Shown one piece after another: positions 1 to 7,407 of a DNA stretch of 18,354 nucleotides. The translations under genes were made by a program, and so were the position numbers. Numbering within the stretch: the first letter of the stretch is position 1; each line of letters opens with the position of its first letter. The stretch spans positions 1-18,354 of the forward strand of contig CAZVFX010000139.1 of the NCBI GenBank assembly GCA_964626565.1, in the 5' to 3' direction. The notes under the pieces are model-generated. The model saw only the letters and a program-made list of their open reading frames with translations. It made no database searches and was not told the DNA's origin. The DNA is from CAZVFX01 sp964626565. GTDB taxonomy: Bacteria > Myxococcota_A > UBA9042 > CAIXZC01.

Positions 1-712
1 CACACATGGGTTTGATCACGATCTGGCCGTCCCTGACCACCGGCTTGTCCTCAACCTTCCCCACTGCGATGACGATGGGCGTCCGGCTCATGGGCACCAG
101 CGGGGCATAGGCTTCCGGGATTCCCAGGGACCCGATGCTTGTTACCATCGCGCTGCCGAAGGGATCGCGAGGCAGGCCCATCCACTTGAGATTCAGATTC
201 AGCGTGTAGTTGAAGAACCCGATGATTCTCAAAACGGTGCGGCTTATGAACGAGGGGACGAGGTCCAGTGATTTTCGAGACTTCCCGAGCTCCTCGTCCC
301 GGTTCTCCCGTACGGCTGCAGCTCGTTCTTTCAGTTCCACCGCCAGAGTGCCCGGATCCTTGGTGTCCGCATTGCGGATCACTGCGCCTGACAGGTCCGG
401 CTTTTCCCCCGGGATCGCCACCTGGCAGAAGATGTCGATGTTCTTGCGTTCGTAGATGCGCTTCCATCGAATCATCGCGTTTACCGATGGGTTCTTTTTG
501 AACGCCATGGCTACCGCTCGCACCGCAATGTGAGTAAGGGTGACCTTGGCCCCGGTGCGCTCGGTTTCCTGCTTTGCAAATTCGATGGCCGCGGTCATGT
601 CCAGTTCCAGTCTTCCGTAGACCTGCGGATCCACCGGGTGGGTCCAGTTGGCCATGGACATCTTCCGCCACATGGACGGCTTGGAATACGGTCTTAATTC
701 AATGTTCGCCAT
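1..712 (-). CDS. 2-oxoacid dehydrogenase E2-type acyltransferase catalytic domain, stand-alone (C-terminus off the window)
   Basis: Partial gene: 237 codons are visible from ATG at 712 and the frame is open at the left edge. The protein starts MANIELRPYSKPSMWRKMSM and contains THIAVRAVAMAFKKNPSVNA (about 60-80), IDIFCQVAIPGEKPDLSGAVI and, near the end, FGSAMVTSIGSLGIPEAYAP and TPIVIAVGKVED. These match the catalytic domain of dihydrolipoamide acyltransferases (PF00198). In that family a trimeric core moves acyl groups from lipoyl to CoA, using a DHRxxDG motif that would lie beyond base 1. There is no lipoyl or E1-binding domain in front, so it is not a complete E2; it may act as a CoA acyltransferase on another carrier (inference). 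GGGGAG precedes the ATG, and the start lies 3 bp after the stop of the upstream glycosidase-like gene, so the two are probably co-translated. Family call is firm, substrate unknown. Confidence 0.85.
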   Translation of the reverse strand, partial: MANIELRPYSKPSMWRKMSMANWTHPVDPQVYGRLELDMTAAIEFAKQETERTGAKVTLTHIAVRAVAMAFKKNPSVNAMIRWKRIYERKNIDIFCQVAIPGEKPDLSGAVIRNADTKDPGTLAVELKERAAAVRENRDEELGKSRKSLDLVPSFISRTVLRIIGFFNYTLNLNLKWMGLPRDPFGSAMVTSIGSLGIPEAYAPLVPMSRTPIVIAVGKVEDKPVVRDGQIVIKPMC

Positions 713-715
713 TGT

Positions 716-3031
716 TCACTCCCCAGCTTCATTCAGTTCGTGATAAACGCTCAGCCACACGGTGCTCCACAGTTGCACCGCATTACCGACGGTGGCATGG
801 GCCAAACCCGCGCCGAAATCCACCGGCTCCAGTTTTCCCCCTTCGATCTTCCACGACCAGAGTTCTGAAGTGGCCACTGCAGGAATGCGCTTGCGGGCCT
901 CCTCCAGTTGCGCTGAGATTCTCTCCAATTCGTCGCACGCTTCGGCACAACTGCCGGTCTTTGGGTCGAGGTGGGTGCGCTGCTTCATCACCCCGAGTTC
1001 CAGCATGCCCAACACCCATCCCCAAACCACTGCACCGTGATAGGCGTCGGGGCCGAACAGCTTCCACCCCTCCTCGTTGGCCGTGTACGCGCCATTGGCC
1101 ACCACCGGGCCAACGGAAGTCATGAGACCCAACGGGAAGGGGAGAGTCAGCGCGCGCAGATGGTCTTCCAATTCGTTAGGCGGCAGCGGCAAGTCGAACA
1201 GAGCGAAGATCATGTCGGTGTGCATTACCGGGATCGGCTTGCCTTTGCCATCCAACGCCAGGGCGATGAATCTGAGGCCCTGGGCGTAGTCGTGGGGATA
1301 GCATCGCCCGGCTACGAAATCGGCCAGGCGGCAATTCTCAGAGACCTCCAGGGCGTCGAAGTAGGTCCGCGCGGCCGGCCCCAGATAGTTGAGGTATTTC
1401 GTGACCGCGCTGCGCACGTGAGGCAGGGGCATCGCGACCCGGTACTTCTTCCCCGCTTCTTCCCAATCTCTAAGCAACCCATCGACCCAGTCAGCTCTGG
1501 CCCTGGCGCTCCCCAGGAAGGGGAATCTTCCGCTGGCTACGAGTTCTTCCATGCCGAACTCGGCGAACAGCGGGTCCGCCAGCATCTCGCCGATGGCCAC
1601 CAGGGCCGATTGGAGCAGGAACGCGTTGACGTCCGCCGGGTAGCGCCCGCCGCCGAGGCCCGTTGGGGAGTCACGCCAGTTCCCTACCGCTTCTCCTTCA
1701 GCCAGGGCGATGCCGGAGTCCTTGCGGCCCTTTTCGGAGGCCAGTTTCAGCACGTAGTTCAGGTTGGCCGCCAGCCTTTCCAGCCGCTTGCCTTCCGGCC
1801 CGGCCAGCAACGTCTTCTTCTGCTCTTTGGAGAGCATCTCATCATCCAGTGCGATAATGTCGCGCACCAACGGTGCAAGGAGGAAATTGTCGTCGATCAT
1901 CTTGTAGTCGAGGACCGGGACTGAGTAGTTGAGCACCTCCTGGGTCGCTTCCTGGTGCTGTCCACGGTCCACCAGTTCAGCGAATTTCGCCATGTGGCGC
2001 AGCGCGGCCTGGTTGCCGATGTCCTCCTCATGCGCCACCTGCCCGTCAGCAGACATGCGCGCCAGCACTGATGCGTAGGCTGCATCAAGCACAGCCGGGC
2101 CCGCAACGGGCATGAGCATGCGCGCGGTCAGCAGAGTGTCCCTTCCAAAATAGGTGAGGTAGCGGAAACTGCCCGCGAGCAGTTTTTCCTTGGAGGCGAG
2201 GAATTCAAGGCTGGCGCGGGCCCGGTCCAGTAGCGCATAGACCTCGGGCTTGAGGTCAGTCGAGCGGGTGCGCAACCCGTCGAAGTAGGCCTGGGCCTTT
2301 TTGTTGAACAGTTTCCCCTCTTCAATAGGCGTCAGCGGCTGGTAGGGCGTATACGCCTCCAGCTTGACGGTGAGCGCGGCGTTGCAGGAGAAAGTGAGCT
2401 TGCGGCCGCCCAGCGCCCGGCAATCGGCGGGAACGGTAAGTGTCAGCCGGTATTCCTTGTCGCCCAGATACTCCTTGCGGGTCATGGTGAGCACTCGCTT
2501 TTCCGCGTCTGCGGCCGCTCGCCAGGCCTGCTTGAACGCAGCTTGCGCTCCTTTGGCCGTGATGTTGTTGGCCGACAGCATCTGGCGGTCAGCCTCGGGA
2601 AGTCGGGCCAGCGCTTCCTCGAACCGGGCGACCACTTTTCTCTCGTGGGCAAGGCCGGGAGTAGCCAGATGATTGCGGATTTCGCGCAACGACCCCATGA
2701 CGACGTTGGCAACGGTGGCGCCCTGGCCGGAGAAATGCACGTTCATTTCCACGCCGTGCCCCTGGTCTGCTTCGGCAAAGGCACCGGTTACTTTGACTCC
2801 CGCCGGTCCGGCATTTGACCCGAACTCCAGCAGGATGCCCGAGTTGCCCGCGGGAAAGGCCACCAGCAAACGGGCCGGATTAGTCTTCAATCGCAGCACG
2901 TGGGCTCGAACCGCACCCTGGCGAACGAGGTAGTTGTCCGCCACCGAATCGGAGATGACGAAAGTCGTCGGCTCCTCAGCCAGCGCCGGTGTGGCGGCAA
3001 AAAGAAGCATAACCAGCAACAATCTGCGCAT
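716..3031 (-). CDS. Secreted six-hairpin glycosidase-like protein (glycogen-debranching-enzyme-like family)
   Basis: 771 residues from ATG at 3031. This start is chosen because GGAGG sits 5 nt upstream and the sequence begins with a clean signal peptide (MRRLLLVMLLFAATPALAEE, cleavage after ALA). The open frame extends 44 codons further upstream, but those lack export character and a ribosome site. About 25-230 looks like a beta-sandwich. The rest looks like an (alpha/alpha)6 toroid with FRYLTYFGRDTLL near 290, DGQVAHEEDIGN near 330, DDNFLLAPL, NWRDSPTGLGGGRYPADVN near 448, and DAYHGAVVWGW near the end. The YFGRDTL, HEEDIG and NWRDSxxGxGGGRxPxDVN set recalls bacterial and fungal proteins annotated as glycogen-debranching-enzyme-like. 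Acidic residues in these motifs could be catalytic, but no catalytic pair or substrate can be assigned. Probably periplasmic or secreted. It is followed within 3 bp by the E2-like gene. Confidence 0.75.
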   Translation of the reverse strand: MRRLLLVMLLFAATPALAEEPTTFVISDSVADNYLVRQGAVRAHVLRLKTNPARLLVAFPAGNSGILLEFGSNAGPAGVKVTGAFAEADQGHGVEMNVHFSGQGATVANVVMGSLREIRNHLATPGLAHERKVVARFEEALARLPEADRQMLSANNITAKGAQAAFKQAWRAAADAEKRVLTMTRKEYLGDKEYRLTLTVPADCRALGGRKLTFSCNAALTVKLEAYTPYQPLTPIEEGKLFNKKAQAYFDGLRTRSTDLKPEVYALLDRARASLEFLASKEKLLAGSFRYLTYFGRDTLLTARMLMPVAGPAVLDAAYASVLARMSADGQVAHEEDIGNQAALRHMAKFAELVDRGQHQEATQEVLNYSVPVLDYKMIDDNFLLAPLVRDIIALDDEMLSKEQKKTLLAGPEGKRLERLAANLNYVLKLASEKGRKDSGIALAEGEAVGNWRDSPTGLGGGRYPADVNAFLLQSALVAIGEMLADPLFAEFGMEELVASGRFPFLGSARARADWVDGLLRDWEEAGKKYRVAMPLPHVRSAVTKYLNYLGPAARTYFDALEVSENCRLADFVAGRCYPHDYAQGLRFIALALDGKGKPIPVMHTDMIFALFDLPLPPNELEDHLRALTLPFPLGLMTSVGPVVANGAYTANEEGWKLFGPDAYHGAVVWGWVLGMLELGVMKQRTHLDPKTGSCAEACDELERISAQLEEARKRIPAVATSELWSWKIEGGKLEPVDFGAGLAHATVGNAVQLWSTVWLSVYHELNEAGE

Positions 3032-3036
3032 GCAAT

Positions 3037-3041
3037 CCTCC
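3037..3041 (-). promoter_or_regulatory. Ribosome binding site fixing the glycosidase-like start
   Basis: GGAGG on the minus strand lies 5 nt before ATG 3031. It supports the start at the signal-peptide methionine rather than the upstream in-frame ATG at 3163. Confidence 0.7.
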
Positions 3042-3056
3042 ACGGAAACGCTGATT

Positions 3057-3085
3057 AGTATACAGCAGAGTTTCCTGTCTAGAAA
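3057..3085 (-). promoter_or_regulatory. Possible promoter of the glycosidase-like/E2 pair
   Basis: On the minus strand TATACT (3062-3057, five of six to the -10 consensus) follows TTTCTA (3085-3080, only three of six to -35) with a 17-nt spacer. It would give a leader of about 20 nt. The -10 is good and the -35 weak, so this is tentative. It lies back to back with the asd promoter in the 192-bp divergent region. Confidence 0.3.
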
Positions 3086-3166
3086 GGCTATTAAGCCAGC
3101 CGTCTCAAGCGACGAAGGACTGAAGATCATGTACCGCCGGAGAACACCATACAGCTTCACCATTCC

Positions 3167-3195
3167 TTGACAGTCCGCTCGTCGGAGAATACACT
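3167..3195 (+). promoter_or_regulatory. Sigma70-type promoter of asd
   Basis: A perfect TTGACA (3167-3172), a 17-nt spacer and TACACT (3190-3195, four of six) stand 29 bp before the asd start. The expected transcription start is near 3202, leaving a leader of about 20 nt that holds the GGAG ribosome site at 3213-3216. Confidence 0.65.
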
Positions 3196-3223
3196 GCGTC
3201 TCCTGATTTAGCGGAGTGAAGCA

Positions 3224-4243
3224 ATGAGCAACAAGCCAAGATTATCAATTGTAGGTGCGACGGGACTCGTGGGTCGTGAGATCTTGCGGCTCGTCGAAGA
3301 ACGTGGTTTCGCGTACGACGAACTGACTCTCTTCTCCTCGTCCCGTAGTGCCGGGGAAGAGGTGTTTTTCGATGGCCAGCGACTGGTGGTCAGGGAGTTG
3401 ACCAGGGAAGACTTCCTGGCATCTACCGATCTGGCCCTCTGTTCGGCAGGAAGGGCGGTGAGCTACAAGCTGCGCGAGTGGGTCGTTGGCAGCGACGTCG
3501 TGGTGGTGGACAATTCGTCCGCATTCAGGATGGACCCCGATGTCCCCCTGGTGGTTCCCGAGGTCAACCCGGAGGCGCTGCTTACCCATTCCGGCTACGT
3601 CGCCAATCCCAACTGCTCCACGATCCAATTGGTGGTTGCGTTGAAACCGTTGCACGATGCATTCGAGTTGAAGAGGGTGGTGGCCTCCACCTATCAGTCG
3701 GTAAGTGGGGCAGGACAGGGCGGTATGTCTGAGTTATCGGCTCAGTCCATCGCCCTGTTCAATCAGGGAAACGCCGAGCAGGAGGTATTTCCCCGCCGCA
3801 TCGCGTTCAACCTGGTGCCCCACATCGGGCCGTTCGACGATGATGGCTACACCGAAGAGGAGATGAAAGTCACCCACGAAACCCGCAAGATCCTGGGCCT
3901 CCCCGAGTTGGGAGTTTCCTGCACCGCGGTGCGGGTGCCGGTGTTCGCCGGACATGCGGAGTCGGTGATGGTGGAGTTGGGGAAAGACGCCACTGTTGAG
4001 CAACTGCGGGCCGCGCTCTCCACCTTCCCGGGAATCAAGGTCATGGATGACCCGGCTGCCGAAGAGTACCCGACCCCTGTGGATTGCGTCCAGAAAGACG
4101 AAGTGCTGGTGGGACGAATTCGGCGGGACCCGTCGGGCACCAGGAGCTTCCACCTTTGGGTTGTTGCTGACAATCTGGGCAAGGGAGCTGCCCTGAATAC
4201 GCTCCAGATAGCCGAAAAGCTCGGGCAGCAGGCGTTGCATTGA
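3224..4243 (+). CDS. asd: Aspartate-semialdehyde dehydrogenase
   Basis: 339 residues, the usual length. The enzyme reduces aspartyl-4-phosphate to aspartate semialdehyde with NADPH. It is the branch-point step to lysine/diaminopimelate, threonine and methionine, and is cytosolic. Visible motifs are the Rossmann loop VGATGLVGRE (about 9-18), DNSSAFRMDPDVPLVVPEVN (96-115), the catalytic cysteine C131 in NPNCSTIQLV, TYQSVSGAGQGG, EEEMKVTHETRKI and the active-site histidine H244 in VPVFAGHAES. WVVADNLGKGAALN closes the fold. All key residues are present, so it should be active. GGAG sits 7 nt before the ATG. It appears to be monocistronic; no other lysine or threonine gene is in the window. I see no convincing intrinsic terminator after it. 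Confidence 0.95.
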   Translation: MSNKPRLSIVGATGLVGREILRLVEERGFAYDELTLFSSSRSAGEEVFFDGQRLVVRELTREDFLASTDLALCSAGRAVSYKLREWVVGSDVVVVDNSSAFRMDPDVPLVVPEVNPEALLTHSGYVANPNCSTIQLVVALKPLHDAFELKRVVASTYQSVSGAGQGGMSELSAQSIALFNQGNAEQEVFPRRIAFNLVPHIGPFDDDGYTEEEMKVTHETRKILGLPELGVSCTAVRVPVFAGHAESVMVELGKDATVEQLRAALSTFPGIKVMDDPAAEEYPTPVDCVQKDEVLVGRIRRDPSGTRSFHLWVVADNLGKGAALNTLQIAEKLGQQALH

Positions 4244-4270
4244 GCCCGTCAGCGGGGCCGGTGATGGGGC

Positions 4271-4320
4271 TTTGACAAAATGTCCACTCCAGTTCTGGCT
4301 CATGCGTGATTTTGACAAAA
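4271..4320 (+). repeat. Direct repeat TTTGACAAAA, two copies 40 bp apart
   Basis: The 10-mer TTTGACAAAA occurs at 4271-4280 and again at 4311-4320, in the otherwise gene-free 4244-4453 region upstream of the Cys-rich surface-protein gene. The copies are near-palindromic and start exactly 40 bp apart, close to four helical turns. Each contains TTGACA, but neither has a good -10 at 16-18 nt. They could be a regulator's paired sites or -35 elements for a non-standard -10. Confidence 0.45.
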
Positions 4321-4334
4321 AGGCAAAAGCGTAC

Positions 4335-4347
4335 GGCACAACGTGCC
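4335..4347 (+). repeat. Short inverted repeat GGCAC-AAC-GTGCC
   Basis: Perfect 5-bp arms around a 3-nt centre, 107 bp before ATG 4454 and just after the second TTTGACAAAA copy. It is short enough to be chance; a possible operator half-site pair. I see nothing else in the 4348-4440 stretch. Confidence 0.25.
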
Positions 4348-4453
4348 TTGATGCGGCCTTGTGGCCCGCCCCTGCCCCCGAGAAATCGGCGGCGCTCCGG
4401 CTGGTACGAGGCTTGCATGTTGCCCCGTGGCAGCTTTTGCGGAGGTGTGCCCC

Positions 4454-6688
4454 ATGAACAAGATAGCAATACCGACCCTCATCATCGCCGTGTTGACCCT
4501 GGCGCCGCTGACGGCCGGTGCGGAAATCATCGGTTTCGAGATCAACAACATCACTGGTGTGGGCGATCTGGAAGGCAACCTCGATGATCGCCTCACCGAC
4601 GAGCAGAAGGTGAGCTACTCCGATTGCCTGACTTACCTGTCCCAAGTCGTTCCCGGCGGCGGGACTGACGGCTGCGGCTCGGATGCCGACTGTGACAGCC
4701 CTATGTCGGCTTGCCTCAGCGTCAACGGCGCCTCAACCTGTGTCGAATGCGCGGATTCATCAGACTGCGCCGAGCCGCTGGTGTGCGACCTTGAGGCCAA
4801 AGTTTGCATCGGGCCGCCGGAAGGGGACTGTGCATTGTGCACGGCTGAGCAGGCCGGCTGCCTCCTGGCGGACGGGAAGTGGACGTGTGTCGAGTGCACC
4901 GATGATACCCATTGCAGCGAAGAGGCTCCCTATTGCTCCATGGCAGATAATACCTGCAGCGACGTACCTCAGTCCGGCGACTGCGACGAATGCCCGGCCG
5001 CTTGCGCCCTGTACGGTGCAACCTGGACCTGCGTCGACTGCGTGATATCCGCAGATTGTGCCGACGGCGAAGCTTGCGACGTTGCCACCCACACCTGCGT
5101 GGCCTGGCCCGCTGTGGAGGAGTGCACCTCCGATGAAAATTGCACCGACGCGCTGCCCTATTGCGTGGCGGTGGAAGGCGAATGGACCTGCGTGGGTTGT
5201 GCATCCCAGTCCGCTTGTTCCGGGCAGGGCGAAGGGTGGGGTTGCGACCAGCAACTTCACATCTGCACCAACTTCTGCCAGTACTGCACGGGGGCAACCC
5301 CCGGCTGTGTGAAGTTGGCAGGCGAGTGGACCTGCGTGGCGTGCGCAGACGATACCGATTGCGCCGACGAAAGCGCCTTGTGCGACGGCGGCACCCACAC
5401 CTGCGCCAACGCGACGACTGCGGGCGAGTGCAACCCGGACCTGGCCGGCGACTGTCACTCGCCGTCCACAATCTGTGCCCTTTCCGACAGCAGCACCTGG
5501 GCCTGCCACGAGTGCACCGACGACGATCATTGCACTTTGGCCGCCGAGCCGGCGTGCGCCATGATGGATGGCATCGGGTCGTGTGTAGAATGCACCGCAG
5601 ACCGGGACTGCGATTCCGGGGTGTGCGACCTCGGTTCCTATTCCTGCACCGAAGGTGAGACCACCGGGGAAAACCCGAAAATCGAGATCAAATGGTCGGT
5701 GGACGCGACTTCGTACAGCGGTTGCGACTACTCGGTCAAAGTGGGCTCCTGCTCCGAAACCGGCGAAATGGGACCGAGAAGCAGCGACTCATGCCACGAT
5801 GTGGAAACTCAGCTTTCCTTCGATGGAGGCTATACCAACCGGGAGGTGACTTTCGACCTCACCTACCTGCTGGGAGAGGAGTGCTCCCTGGGTGATACCG
5901 GGGAGTCTGCGGTGTATTTCCTCATCGCCTGCACCGACCCCTTTACCGGCACCGACCAGCAATATGCTGAAACTGTCAACTTTGTGTGGGACTATGACGC
6001 CCCGAGCCCTCCCTCGTCCATATCCCTTGAGGCGGGAGAATCGAACATCAAGGTGGACTGGCAGGACGAGTCCAACACGGGGGCGGTGGAGTACAACGTC
6101 TATTGGAGTACAGCCATCTTCGACGAAGATGATCTGGCAGATCTGGATGACTCCAAGAAGGGCGCTTCGAGTACCTCCTACCAGATCAACGACCTCGAGA
6201 TCGGCGGCACCTATTACGTCGGCGTTACCGTGGTCGATGATTTCGGCAATGAAAGTCCCCTGTCCGAAGTGGTTTCCGAAACCCCGGTTGCAGTGGACGA
6301 TTTCTGGGAGCACTACAAAAAAGCGGGGGGGCAGGAGAAAGGCGGCTATTGCTTCGTGGCTACCGCCGCTCACGGCTCCGCCATCGCACCGCCCGTCATG
6401 TTGCTCAGGGCATTCAGGGATAGCTTCCTCCTCACCAATCCGTGGGGAAGGAGGCTTGTGGACGCGTACTACATCTACGGGCCGGCTGCGGCCCGGGCCA
6501 TCGCACCTCATCCGGCATTGAGGGCAGTGTCCAGAGTGCTTCTGGCTCCTGCGGTTGCGCTGGCATTCTTCTTTGTGGAAATCAGCGCGGCAGGCAAGTT
6601 GGCCGTGCTGCTCTCGCTCATGGCATTGCTGGTTGCATTCCGATTACGGCGCCGGCAACCGGCCAAGATTTCAGGGAGGACGTCATGA
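4454..6688 (+). CDS. Secreted Cys-rich repeat protein with FN3 domain and CFI-box-like C-terminal anchor
   Basis: 744 residues from ATG 4454, chosen because GGAGG (4441-4445) lies 8 nt before it and a signal peptide begins there (MNKIAIPTLI...LTAGA, cleavage near 23). Residues about 73-402 form tandem modules holding 52 cysteines: five 8-Cys units, then a 12-Cys stretch. Each module carries a WTCVxC-like core followed by a D/E-rich segment with Cys (for example ECTDDTHC). Residues 403-512 form a beta-rich segment and 513-612 a fibronectin type III domain. C633 opens CFVATAAHGS, followed by LRAFRDSFLLTNPWGRRLVDAYY, HPALRAVSRVLL, hydrophobic segments and a basic tail. That pattern resembles the CFI-box-CTERM domain known from deltaproteobacterial exported proteins. 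Probably a disulfide-stabilised, surface-anchored protein of unknown role. Its TGA overlaps the next start (ATGA), implying coupled synthesis with the barrel protein. Confidence 0.8.
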   Translation: MNKIAIPTLIIAVLTLAPLTAGAEIIGFEINNITGVGDLEGNLDDRLTDEQKVSYSDCLTYLSQVVPGGGTDGCGSDADCDSPMSACLSVNGASTCVECADSSDCAEPLVCDLEAKVCIGPPEGDCALCTAEQAGCLLADGKWTCVECTDDTHCSEEAPYCSMADNTCSDVPQSGDCDECPAACALYGATWTCVDCVISADCADGEACDVATHTCVAWPAVEECTSDENCTDALPYCVAVEGEWTCVGCASQSACSGQGEGWGCDQQLHICTNFCQYCTGATPGCVKLAGEWTCVACADDTDCADESALCDGGTHTCANATTAGECNPDLAGDCHSPSTICALSDSSTWACHECTDDDHCTLAAEPACAMMDGIGSCVECTADRDCDSGVCDLGSYSCTEGETTGENPKIEIKWSVDATSYSGCDYSVKVGSCSETGEMGPRSSDSCHDVETQLSFDGGYTNREVTFDLTYLLGEECSLGDTGESAVYFLIACTDPFTGTDQQYAETVNFVWDYDAPSPPSSISLEAGESNIKVDWQDESNTGAVEYNVYWSTAIFDEDDLADLDDSKKGASSTSYQINDLEIGGTYYVGVTVVDDFGNESPLSEVVSETPVAVDDFWEHYKKAGGQEKGGYCFVATAAHGSAIAPPVMLLRAFRDSFLLTNPWGRRLVDAYYIYGPAAARAIAPHPALRAVSRVLLAPAVALAFFFVEISAAGKLAVLLSLMALLVAFRLRRRQPAKISGRTS

Positions 6689-7407
6689 GACTCCGCCTGC
6701 TGAACCTGACGATAATCGGGGCTTTGGCACTCACAGCATTTCCCGTTCTTGCAGAATCACCGCAGACCATGGCCATGGAGATCCGCGGCGGATGGTACGT
6801 CCCTTCCGTCGACGCCGAATTCTCCGGCGACGTCAAGCCGTTCGACGATGTGTTCGGGTCCGATACAGCACTCATGATCGGAGGCGAACTAGATGCCCAG
6901 TTCTGGCACGGCTTCGGCTCTCTGGGCGCCTTCGGACTCGTCTCCTACGGCTACCTGGGAGGAAAGGGGATCCTGGCTGACGGTACCGCGTCCGCAGACG
7001 AGTCTACCCTGAGCCTGGTGCCCGTGATTGCCGGCATCGTTTACCGTTTCGACGTCCTGGCCGATCGCTACAATGTCCCCCTGGTGCTGGCTCTGAAGGG
7101 GGGACTCAACTACACGTTATGGTGGGTCAGGGACGGCACCGAGGACATGTCGGAATATCAGGATGCCGATGGCGACGAAGCACCCGGGCAAGGCGGCACC
7201 GCCGGTCTGTACGGAGCGGTAGCCCTCCACCTGCTGCTGGACTTCTTCGAGCCCCACACCGCCAAGGTGTTTGACAACGATCTGGGCGTCAACCACAGCT
7301 ACCTTTTTGTCGAATATGCAGCGCACTGGGTCGATGATTTCGGAAGCAGCGACAGCTTCGACCTGTCCGATGACGGCTTCGTGTTCGGCTTGGCGTTCGA
7401 GATGTGA
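6685..7407 (+). CDS. Outer-membrane beta-barrel protein, MXAN_2562-like
   Basis: 240 residues from ATG 6685 with GGGAGGA just upstream. The signal peptide ends at VLA (residue 23). The mature protein alternates aromatic and small residues as beta-barrels do (IRGGWYVPSVD, FGSLGAFGLVSYGYLGG, LVPVIAGIVYRFDVL, LVLALKGGLNYTLWWV, SYLFVEYAAHWVDDFG) and ends in a strand, FVFGLAFEM. The general pattern and the WVDDFG strand recall the myxobacterial MXAN_2562 family of outer-membrane proteins; that assignment is from memory and was not searched. It overlaps the CFI-box protein gene by 4 bp and truA by 4 bp. From memory, MXAN_2562 also neighbours a CTERM-anchored protein, which would make the pairing meaningful. 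It could be an anchor or export pore for the Cys-rich protein (inference). Confidence 0.7.
   Translation: MRLRLLNLTIIGALALTAFPVLAESPQTMAMEIRGGWYVPSVDAEFSGDVKPFDDVFGSDTALMIGGELDAQFWHGFGSLGAFGLVSYGYLGGKGILADGTASADESTLSLVPVIAGIVYRFDVLADRYNVPLVLALKGGLNYTLWWVRDGTEDMSEYQDADGDEAPGQGGTAGLYGAVALHLLLDFFEPHTAKVFDNDLGVNHSYLFVEYAAHWVDDFGSSDSFDLSDDGFVFGLAFEM

Noticed and set aside
51..671. 206-codon minus-strand open frame
   Set aside because: It is a frame-shifted shadow of the E2-like gene, whose own frame is open from 712 to the edge and carries clear family motifs.
971..1924. 317-codon plus-strand open frame
   Set aside because: Antisense shadow of the glycosidase-like gene; no ribosome site or coherent fold.
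3032..3163. N-terminal extension of the glycosidase-like protein to ATG 3163
   Set aside because: It would bury the signal peptide, and GGAGG stands directly before ATG 3031; the extension also covers the probable promoter.
4244..4276. Intrinsic terminator after asd
   Set aside because: Only a weak AGCCC/GGGCT pairing with a long loop and no T-run.
4361..4453. N-terminal extension of the Cys-rich protein to 4361
   Set aside because: The 31 extra codons precede a clear signal peptide and good ribosome site at 4441-4445.
4722..5530. Minus-strand open frames of 249 and 256 codons opposite the Cys-rich repeats
   Set aside because: They mirror the repeat composition of the sense strand (Arg-rich or Gly/Ala/Val-rich products) and have no start signals.
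4670..5660. Possible CRISPR or DNA tandem repeat
   Set aside because: The repetition is at the protein level with diverged codons; no constant DNA repeat with unique spacers.
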